Positions 7,853 through 14,668 of a stretch of 64,000 nt of DNA are shown here, piece after piece. This DNA comes from Methylobacterium sp. R2-1. Lineage in GTDB: Bacteria; Pseudomonadota; Alphaproteobacteria; Rhizobiales; Beijerinckiaceae. Below the pieces are notes generated by a model. It saw only the letters and a program-made list of their open reading frames with translations, was not told the origin of the DNA and ran no database searches. A program made the position numbers and the translations under genes. The stretch lies in assembly GCF_014191355.1 (NCBI RefSeq), contig NZ_JACHWM010000023.1, positions 18,584 through 82,583 of the forward strand, in the 5' to 3' direction. Every line of letters begins with the position of its first letter. Positions within the stretch are counted from its first letter, which is position 1.

Positions 7853-9040
7853 ATGTCCAAGACCCCGCCCCGCGATCGCGGCCGCTTCGGCGCCGATACC
7901 CGCCTCGTGCTCGCCGGGCGTGACCCGTCGGCCCAGCACGGCTTCGTCAACACGCCGATCTACCGCGGCTCGACGGTCCTCTACCCCACTTACGACGACA
8001 TCAAGCACCGGCGCGGGCGCTACAATTACGGCACCTCCGGCACGCCGACGATGGACGCGCTCTGCGAGGCGTGGAGCGAGATCGCCGGGGCGGCCGGTAC
8101 GGTGCTGACGCCGTCGGGCCTCTCGGCCCTGACGCTGGCGCTGATGGCCTGTGTCAGCGCGGGCGACCACCTCCTCGTCACCGATTCCGCCTACCGCCCG
8201 ACCCGCATTTTTTGCGATGGGGTGCTGCGCCGCTACGGAGTGGCGGTCGAATACTACGATCCCCTGATCGGAGCCGGCATCGCCGGGTTGATGCGCGACA
8301 ACACGCGGGCCGTGCTCGTGGAGGCGCCGGGCTCGCAGACCTTCGAGATGCAGGACGTGCCGGCCATCGCGCAAGCCATGCATGCCCGCGGCGGCACGGT
8401 GGTGATGGACAACACCTGGGCGACGCCGCTGCTGTTCCCGCCGCACGAGCGCGGGGTCGATCTCGCGGTGGAGGCCGGCACCAAGTATCTCAGCGGCGGC
8501 TCCGACCTGCTGCTCGGCCTCGTCTCGGCCAATGCCGAGCACTATCCGGCGCTCAAGCGCACCTACGAGCATTTCGCCCCCTGCGCCGGCCCCGAGGACA
8601 TCTTTCTGGGGCTCCGCGGCCTGCGGACCATGGGCCTGCGCCTGCGCGAGCACGGCGCCCGCGGGCTCGCCATGGCCGAGTGGTTCCAGGCTCGCCCGGA
8701 GGTGCTGCGGGTGCTGCATCCGGGGCTGCCGGACGATCCCGGCCACGCGATCTGGAAGCGCGACTTCTCCGGCGCCTCGGGCCTGTTCGGTGTGATCCTC
8801 AAGCCCATCTCCGAGGAGGCTTTGGCCGCCTTCCTCGACGGGCTCGAACTGTTCGGGATGGGGTTTTCCTGGGGCGGCTTCGAGAGCCTCGTCATCCCCT
8901 TCGATCCGACCGTCTATCGCACCGCCACAAGCTGGCAGCCGGGCGGCCCGGCTCTGCGCTTCCATATCGGGCTGGAGGATCCCGAGGATCTGAAGGCGGA
9001 TCTGGAGGCCGGGTTTGCGCGGATGGCGGCTTTGGCGTGA
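7853..9040 (+). CDS. metC: Cystathionine beta-lyase
   Basis: A 395-residue PLP enzyme of the Cys/Met metabolism family. As a beta-lyase it would split cystathionine into homocysteine, pyruvate and ammonia in methionine synthesis. Visible marks are NTPIYRGSTVLYPTYDDI near residue 30, RYNYGTSGTPTMDALCEAW (cofactor phosphate site and tetramer contact), VVMDNTWATPLLF with the PLP-binding Asp, and the Schiff-base lysine in AGTKYLSGGSDLLLG near residue 210. The GTSGTPT pattern favours MetC over cystathionine gamma-synthase, but related lyases cannot be fully excluded. Start ATG 7853 has GAGG a few bases upstream. Confidence 0.88.
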   Translation: MSKTPPRDRGRFGADTRLVLAGRDPSAQHGFVNTPIYRGSTVLYPTYDDIKHRRGRYNYGTSGTPTMDALCEAWSEIAGAAGTVLTPSGLSALTLALMACVSAGDHLLVTDSAYRPTRIFCDGVLRRYGVAVEYYDPLIGAGIAGLMRDNTRAVLVEAPGSQTFEMQDVPAIAQAMHARGGTVVMDNTWATPLLFPPHERGVDLAVEAGTKYLSGGSDLLLGLVSANAEHYPALKRTYEHFAPCAGPEDIFLGLRGLRTMGLRLREHGARGLAMAEWFQARPEVLRVLHPGLPDDPGHAIWKRDFSGASGLFGVILKPISEEALAAFLDGLELFGMGFSWGGFESLVIPFDPTVYRTATSWQPGGPALRFHIGLEDPEDLKADLEAGFARMAALA

Positions 9041-9545
9041 GGTCGAAACGTGATCGGCTTGACTGTCTGAAGGTCCGGATGGGGTGGGGAGCGGACCTCA
9101 GCTTGGCTCAGGTGACTGCACCGACCAACCGTCGTTGAGGCAGAGTCGCTCGCCCTCGTAGAGCCAGGACGAGACCTCCATGCCATCAGCGAGGTCTCGG
9201 TCGTAGAGGGTCTGGCACTCCACGACCCGTTGGAACACCCACGACACGTTCTCGCCATCCATGTTGCGATAGGCGTGCTTACGTCCAGAGCCGATCTCTG
9301 CGCCTCTCGCGCACGCTTCAACTTCATCCCGGGCCTGAACGACATGGATAGCCACTTCGCGCATCGGCGTGGGCAGGGGAGCGCCTGCAAGGTGGCACTC
9401 CGAGAGAAGGGACACAGCAAACAAAGGCACGGTTCGTCCTCTCAAGAGCGCGCTGACCATCCCCCAATCATTGAACCGGCGGCCTCAAAGTCTGCAATGG
9501 GTCGAAAGCGGCTCCTCATGTGATCAACTTGACGAGGTTTCGACC
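9041..9545. repeat. Repeat pairs flanking the 9.1-9.46 kb gene
   Basis: GGTCGAAAC (9041-9049) is mirrored by GTTTCGACC (9537-9545). Inside them lie two near-identical direct copies, GTGATCGGCTTGAC (9050-9063) and GTGATCAACTTGAC (9520-9533), which match at 12 of 14 bases. The unit encloses one small orphan gene. It could mark the edges of an inserted segment or be a pair of regulatory sites. Confidence 0.45.
9098..9460 (-). CDS. Hypothetical secreted cysteine-containing protein
   Basis: A 120-residue protein without recognised family. The N-terminus (VSALLRGRTVPLFAVSLLSE) looks like a signal peptide; a cleavage site near residues 25-30 is plausible, but no proper lipobox is seen. The mature part has several cysteines (for example VEACARG, VVECQTLYD and GERLCLND) that could form disulfides in the periplasm. 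Codon bias is weaker than in the neighbours. It is bracketed by short repeats and followed closely by the 79-base palindrome, so it may be a recent arrival. Function unknown. Confidence 0.55.
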   Translation of the reverse strand: MVSALLRGRTVPLFAVSLLSECHLAGAPLPTPMREVAIHVVQARDEVEACARGAEIGSGRKHAYRNMDGENVSWVFQRVVECQTLYDRDLADGMEVSSWLYEGERLCLNDGWSVQSPEPS

Positions 9546-9550
9546 CTAAG

Positions 9551-9629
9551 AGTGCCTCACAAAACTCCCGGCTCCTGACCGTCCTCATCCTGGCGAGGAC
9601 AGCGCGGCGGGAGTTTTGTGAGAGACACT
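9551..9629. repeat. 79-base long inverted repeat
   Basis: The left arm AGTGCCTCACAAAACTCCCG (9551-9570) pairs with the right arm CGGGAGTTTTGTGAGAGACA (ending near 9629) with one small bulge. Inside, GTCCTC (9581-9586) pairs with GAGGAC (9595-9600). The element starts near the promoter side of the 9.1 kb gene and ends on the TAG stop (complement of 9628-9630) of the FMN-binding protein gene. It could act as a terminator for that gene or be a small non-autonomous mobile palindrome. Confidence 0.7.
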
Positions 9630-10224
9630 AAGGCGCCACCCAAGTCCCCCTCCACCCCTCGCCCTCCCGCCAAAAAACCGCCCGCCGGTGCCCGCGCCGG
9701 TCGAGGTAGAGCAGGTCGATCCGCTCGACGGTCAGCACCACCGCGCAAAAATTCTCGCGTCCGATGCGCGCCTCCGGGTCTTCGTCGGGCAGGGCATAGG
9801 CGTCGCCCGCCGCGAGCGCGGTGCCGGGGGCGGGTTCGACCCCGTAGCAGACTCGGCTCATCGCCAGCGCGGCGGCCCAGGCCGCGTCGGCGAGCGCGTC
9901 GTCGCGGTGCAGGCGTGCGCGGCCCTCGAGGCGGAGCTGGAGCTTGGCCGGTGGGTCGTAGACGTGGAGGGCGGCCAGCCCGCTCTCCGCAAGCTCCCGT
10001 GCCTTGTCCGAGCGCCGGTCGCAGTGGAAGCGCAAGCGCCCCTCCCCGGCTTCCGCCGCGCGCAGCACGACGGTGCGCAGCCGTGGGCGGCCCGCCGCGT
10101 CGACGGTTGCGAGGGAGGGCGTGTGGAAGGGGCTGTGCCGGTTCTCCACCCCTTCGGCGAGGCAGCGCCAGCCCTCCGCGCGGAAGCCGTCGAGGTCGTC
10201 GTAGAAGGAAGGCAGCGCGTCCAC
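9628..10224 (-). CDS. Pyridoxamine 5'-phosphate oxidase-related FMN-binding protein
   Basis: A 198-residue protein of the PNPOx-like split-barrel flavin-binding superfamily (Alr4036-type). Support: SPFHTPSLATVDAAGRPRLR (residues 30-49), TVVLRAA, FHCDRRSDKARELAES with the expected FMN-phosphate contacts, and a C-terminal half ending GWRGTWVAP. It differs from the true PdxH at 54.6 kb, which carries the full PdxH C-terminus. Members bind FMN, but the reaction is usually unknown. The gene is divergent from the hybrid kinase across a 479-base gap. Its stop codon is part of the 79-base palindrome. Confidence 0.8.
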   Translation of the reverse strand: MDALPSFYDDLDGFRAEGWRCLAEGVENRHSPFHTPSLATVDAAGRPRLRTVVLRAAEAGEGRLRFHCDRRSDKARELAESGLAALHVYDPPAKLQLRLEGRARLHRDDALADAAWAAALAMSRVCYGVEPAPGTALAAGDAYALPDEDPEARIGRENFCAVVLTVERIDLLYLDRRGHRRAVFWREGEGWRGTWVAP

Positions 10225-10703
10225 GAAAAGGACTCCTCGGGTGTCATGCCGCGTTGCAGGGAGTGCGCAGAGAGTTCACGGGACGTCCGGTCGAGGGGCG
10301 GGCCTGCTTACGCCGGCGGATCTCGCCGCGGCATCCGATGCTGGTGCGGCCGGTGCGCTGGCGCAAGGCGCTGACGGTCTCAAGACCTTTTGGCGACCGA
10401 GATGAACGCCTCGTCGATCAAACGTCTTGGCATGGCGAACGGTTAGCGCCATGCCACGCGTTCGGGACGCTCCCGACCCGGCTTCCTGCAGGCCGCAATG
10501 GCACGGCTGGCCGGCTACCGCGTTGAACGCTCTCGAACATACGGTCCCGCTGTTCTCTTGCCCGCTTTTCCCTTGCCCCCCTCACCTTTGCTCCTCTCAC
10601 CCTTGCCCGCGCACCGGTTCTCTTGTCCGAACCTGGCCCGTTCGCTCCTTCGCCGATCCATCCCAGGTCCCGGCGAGCGGCGCCTGTGCCGGGAGCGGGC
10701 CGC
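10225..10703. other. 479-base divergent intergenic region with a pyrimidine-rich tract
   Basis: No gene is supported here. It separates the FMN-binding protein gene from the hybrid kinase, so it should hold both promoters. From about 10551 to 10628 the plus strand is nearly all pyrimidine, with recurring CTCTTGCCC, CCCTTGCCC and CTTTGCTCC units. This tract is just upstream of the kinase start and may be untranslated leader. I see no confident -35/-10 pair. Confidence 0.5.
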
Positions 10704-13700
10704 GTGAGCACCACGCCCTTCTTCCTCGCGGGTGGCGGCGAGGCCGGCGCGTTGATGCGCGGGCTCGATTGGGCAGCGACGCCGCTCGGGCCGGCGGAGG
10801 CGTGGCCGGCACCGCTCAAGACCCTGGTCGGGGTGATGCTCGGCTCGCAGCAGCCGATGCTGATCGTCTGGGGCAAGGGGCGCATCACGCTCTACAACGA
10901 CGGCTACGCGCCGATGTGCGGCACCCGCCATCCGCACGCGCTGGGTCGGCCCTTCGACGAGGTCTGGCACGACATCTGGGACCAAGTGGAGCCGATCCTG
11001 TCGCGGGCCTATGCGGGCGAGGCCACGCATATGGAGGACATCACCTTCACGATGCACCGCAACGGCTACCCGGAGGAGACTCACTTCGCCTTCGGCTACA
11101 CGCCGGTGCGGGGCGAGGACGGTTCGGTCGCCGGCATGTTCTGCGCCTGCTCGGAGACCACCGCGGCGGTGCGGGCCGGCCGGCAGATGCAGGCCGAGCG
11201 CGAGCGCTTCGCGCGGCTGTTCGAGCAATCGCCGAGCTTCGTCGCGGTGCTCGACGGGCCCGACCACGTCTTCGCCTTCGCCAATGCCGCCTATCGCCAG
11301 CTCGTGGCCCACCGCGACGTCCTCGGCAAGCCGGTGCGCGCCGCCCTTCCGGAGGTCGCGGGCCAGGGCTTCTTCGAGCTGCTCGACGAGGTGTTCGCCA
11401 CCGGCCGCAGCCACACCGCGTACGGGGCGCCGGTGACGCTCCTGCGCGTGCCTGGCGCGGTGCCGGAACGGCGCTTCCTCGATTTCGTCTATCAGCCGAT
11501 GCGCGATGCCGCGGGCACCGTCACCGGCGTGTTCGTCGACGGCTCGGACGTGACCGAGCGGATCACCGGCAACGCGGCGCTCGCCGAGAGCGAGGCGCGC
11601 TTCCGCACCATGGCGGACGACGCGCCCGTGATGATGTGGGTCACCGACTCCGACGGCGCCTGCCAGCACCTCAACCGGCGCTGGTACGAGTTCACCGGCC
11701 AGACCGAAGCGGAGGCGCTCGGCCTAGGCTGGCTCGAGGCCGTGCACCCGGACGACCGCAGTTGGTCGGGCGAGACCTTCCTGAGGGCGAATGCCCGGCG
11801 CGAGGGCTTCAGCCTCGAGTATCGCCTGCGCCGCCTCGACGGCGTCTATCGCTGGGCGATCGATACCGCGAGCCCGCGCTTTGCCGCCGACGGGAGCTTC
11901 CTCGGCTATATCGGCTCGGTGGTCGATATCGAGGAGCGCCGCGCCGCCGAATTGGCGCTCGCCGAGAGCGAGGAGCGCCTGCGGCTCGCCGTCGAGAGCG
12001 GCGAGATCGGCCTGTGGGATTTCGACCCCGGAGCCGGCACCCTGTTCTGGCCGCCGCGGATCAAGGCGATGTTCGGGCTGCCGCCCGACGCGGACGTGAC
12101 CCTCGACGACTTCGCCGATGGCCTCCACCCGGACGACCGGGCGCGGGTCACCGCCGCCTTCGCCGCCGCCCTCGATCCCGGTACGCGCGCCTTCTACGAC
12201 GAGGAGTTCCGCACCATCGGCCGCACCGATGGTGCTGTCCGCTGGGTCGCGGCCAAGGGGCGCGGCGTGTTCGACGCGGAGGGGCGCTGCCGGCGCGGCG
12301 TCGGCAGCGCCATCGACATCACCGCGCGGAAAGCGATCGAGGAGCGCCTCGTCGAGACCACGCGCCGGCTCGACGCGGTGCTCGACAACGCGACGCAGGC
12401 GATCTTCATGATGGATGAGCGCCAGCACTGCGCCTACATGAACCGCGCCGCCGAGCGGCTGACCGGCTACACGCTGGAGGAGACCCAAGGAAAGGCGCTC
12501 CACGACGTCGTCCATCATACCCGGCCGGACGGCCGCCCCTACCCGCTCCACGAATGCCCGATCGATCAGGCATTTCCGGAGAACAACCAGGAGCAGGGCC
12601 AGGAGATCTTCGTCCACCGCGACGGCTCGTTCTACCCCGTCGCCTTCACCGCGAGCCCGATCCGCGACGAGCGCGGCGCGCCGATCGGCACCGTCATCGA
12701 GGCGCGCAACATCGAGGGCGAACTGCGCGCCAAGGCGCAGTTGGAGGCGTTCAACGCCAGCCTGGAGCAGCAGGTCGCGGCCCGCACCGCCGAGCTGATG
12801 CGCACCGAGGAGGCTCTGCGCCAATCGCAGAAAATGGAGGCGGTGGGCCAGCTCACCGGCGGCCTCGCCCACGACTTCAACAACCTGCTCACCGGCATCA
12901 CCGGCTCGCTCGAACTGCTTCAGACCCGCCTCGCGCAGGGGCGGCTCACCGAGATCGATCGCTACGTCAACGCCGCGCAAGGCGCCGCCAAGCGGGCGGC
13001 CGCGCTAACCCACCGCCTGCTCGCCTTCTCCCGCCGCCAGACGCTCGACCCCAAGCCCACCGACGTGAACCGGCTGGTGATGGGTATGGAGGAGCTGATC
13101 CGCCGCACCATCGGCCCGTCCATCACTCTGGAGGTGGTGGCCGCGGGCGGGCTTTGGTCGGTGCTGGTCGATCCGAGCCAGCTCGAGAACGCGCTGCTGA
13201 ACCTCTGCATCAACGCCCGCGACGCCATGCCGGACGGCGGCCGCATCACCATCGAGACCGCCAACAAGTGGCTCGACGATCGCGGCGCCCGGCAGCGTGA
13301 CCTCGATCCCGGCCAGTACCTCTCGCTCTGCGTGACCGACACCGGCACCGGCATGAGCCCGGACGTCATCGCCAAGGCGTTCGACCCGTTCTTCACGACG
13401 AAGCCGATCGGCCAGGGGACGGGGCTCGGCCTGTCGATGATCTACGGCTTCGTGCGCCAATCGGGCGGGCAGGTGCGGATCTACTCGGAGGTCGGCCAGG
13501 GCACGACGATGTGCCTATACCTGCCGCGCCACTACGGCGCGGCGGAAGAGCCGGAAGCAGCCCCGGATCTGGCCGCCGCGCCCCGTGCCGAGCAGGGCGA
13601 GACGGTGCTGATCGTCGATGACGAGCCGACGGTGCGGATGCTGGTCACGGAGGTGCTGGAGGATCTCGGCTACACCGCGATCGAGGCCGCCGACGGTCCG

Positions 13701-13964
13701 GCCGGCCTCAAGGTGCTGCAATCGGACGTGCGCCTCGATCTCCTGGTCACCGATGTGGGGCTCCCCGGCGGCATGAACGGGCGACAGGTCGCCGATGCGG
13801 GCCGCGTCCTGCGGCCGGACCTGAAGGTGCTGTTCATCACCGGCTACGCCGAGAACGCAGTAGTCGGCAACGGCCACCTGGAGCCCGGCATGCAGGTGAT
13901 CACCAAGCCCTTCGTGATGGAGGTGCTGGCCGCGCGCATCAAGGAGATGATCAACACGCGGTGA
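10704..13964 (+). CDS. Multi-PAS hybrid sensor histidine kinase
   Basis: A 1086-residue cytoplasmic-looking sensor with no clear membrane span. In order: a GAF/PAS-like N-terminal segment, several PAS/PAC units (for example SEARFRTMADDAPVMMWVTD, then ESEERLRLAVESGEIGLWDF, and VLDNATQAIFMMDERQHCAY) up to about residue 690, the dimerisation domain with phospho-acceptor His near 722 in GGLAHDFNNLL, an HATPase domain (NARDAMPDGG and GTGLGLSM), and a C-terminal receiver from about 967 (VLIVDDEPTVRMLV) with the acceptor Asp in LLVTDVGLPGG near 1016. GTG 10704 is preferred over a TTG 27 codons upstream because GGAGC at 10692 is well spaced. No adjacent response regulator; the signal is unknown. Confidence 0.88.
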   Translation: MSTTPFFLAGGGEAGALMRGLDWAATPLGPAEAWPAPLKTLVGVMLGSQQPMLIVWGKGRITLYNDGYAPMCGTRHPHALGRPFDEVWHDIWDQVEPILSRAYAGEATHMEDITFTMHRNGYPEETHFAFGYTPVRGEDGSVAGMFCACSETTAAVRAGRQMQAERERFARLFEQSPSFVAVLDGPDHVFAFANAAYRQLVAHRDVLGKPVRAALPEVAGQGFFELLDEVFATGRSHTAYGAPVTLLRVPGAVPERRFLDFVYQPMRDAAGTVTGVFVDGSDVTERITGNAALAESEARFRTMADDAPVMMWVTDSDGACQHLNRRWYEFTGQTEAEALGLGWLEAVHPDDRSWSGETFLRANARREGFSLEYRLRRLDGVYRWAIDTASPRFAADGSFLGYIGSVVDIEERRAAELALAESEERLRLAVESGEIGLWDFDPGAGTLFWPPRIKAMFGLPPDADVTLDDFADGLHPDDRARVTAAFAAALDPGTRAFYDEEFRTIGRTDGAVRWVAAKGRGVFDAEGRCRRGVGSAIDITARKAIEERLVETTRRLDAVLDNATQAIFMMDERQHCAYMNRAAERLTGYTLEETQGKALHDVVHHTRPDGRPYPLHECPIDQAFPENNQEQGQEIFVHRDGSFYPVAFTASPIRDERGAPIGTVIEARNIEGELRAKAQLEAFNASLEQQVAARTAELMRTEEALRQSQKMEAVGQLTGGLAHDFNNLLTGITGSLELLQTRLAQGRLTEIDRYVNAAQGAAKRAAALTHRLLAFSRRQTLDPKPTDVNRLVMGMEELIRRTIGPSITLEVVAAGGLWSVLVDPSQLENALLNLCINARDAMPDGGRITIETANKWLDDRGARQRDLDPGQYLSLCVTDTGTGMSPDVIAKAFDPFFTTKPIGQGTGLGLSMIYGFVRQSGGQVRIYSEVGQGTTMCLYLPRHYGAAEEPEAAPDLAAAPRAEQGETVLIVDDEPTVRMLVTEVLEDLGYTAIEAADGPAGLKVLQSDVRLDLLVTDVGLPGGMNGRQVADAGRVLRPDLKVLFITGYAENAVVGNGHLEPGMQVITKPFVMEVLAARIKEMINTR

Positions 13965-13985
13965 GGGGGGCTTGCCCCCATTTGA
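13965..13985 (+). terminator. Probable terminator of the hybrid kinase gene
   Basis: Right after the stop codon, GGGGG (within 13965-13970) pairs with CCCCC (13975-13979) around a CTTG loop, followed by ATTTGATT. This is a short GC stem with a weak T-rich tail. Confidence 0.6.
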
Positions 13986-14083
13986 TTGCGGCCTCCTTAG
14001 GTTTAAGGCCCTACCCAATTGTACGATGATGCTGGAAGCCGAAAGTAAGTGAATTCTATCGGCAGATTCTATCTCCGGATTCG

Positions 14084-14608
14084 TCAGCGTGAAAATATGC
14101 AAGAATGGGGAGTTTGATGTTGCTTCCTATATGCGCTGTAGCCTGCGCCAAACAGGGCAATGCATTCTGGGAGCTCCGAGGCTGGAGTGAAGATATTTCC
14201 TCCGGCATATCCCAAAAAGATCCATTTATTATCGTCAGTTCTACTTTGCTCTTCTCCCTGTATCAGGCGTGGTGCCGAAGAGTCTGTTATATCAATAATA
14301 TAAGTATTTCCTCCCCCTCCTATGCCTACGAGCCAATTTTCGGGTGTTCGATATAAGTTAATTGTATCGGCCGGCCCCCAATTCGTCCACAGACTAACTG
14401 ATAGCGTGCCATGCTGGTTGTCTATCCTCAATGTGTATGGCCGCTCTTCTAGGAGCCACCCCCAAGATTGAAAGCGGACAAAGGCATTGCTTCTCGGAAG
14501 GTTGATGACAGATTCTTGTGGCGGCCAAAACAAATTACAAATATAGATCAAAATAAACAGCGCCGTACCTATGGATAGTGCACTCGGAAAGCAGCCTCTT
14601 CCCTTCAT
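14084..14608 (-). CDS. AT-rich orphan protein with an N-terminal membrane segment
   Basis: A 174-residue protein of unknown family. Residues about 9-28 (ALSIGTALFILIYICNLFW) form one hydrophobic segment, probably an anchor or uncleaved signal. The rest is beta-rich in character, with LRIDNQHGTLSVSLWTNWGP and NTYIIDITDSSAPRL, and looks extracytoplasmic. The gene is strikingly AT-rich and uses codons (ATA, TTA, AAT) that the neighbours avoid, pointing to acquisition from a lower-GC source. There is no mobile-element gene beside it. It lies between the kinase (convergent) and the glycosyltransferase gene (same strand, downstream). Confidence 0.65.
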   Translation of the reverse strand: MKGRGCFPSALSIGTALFILIYICNLFWPPQESVINLPRSNAFVRFQSWGWLLEERPYTLRIDNQHGTLSVSLWTNWGPADTINLYRTPENWLVGIGGGGNTYIIDITDSSAPRLIQGEEQSRTDDNKWIFLGYAGGNIFTPASELPECIALFGAGYSAYRKQHQTPHSCIFSR

Positions 14609-14668
14609 TGTGGTCTTGCTCGCATTCGGGGGCAGGCCTGTGCTAGCGTAGGCGTTACCACAGATCTC

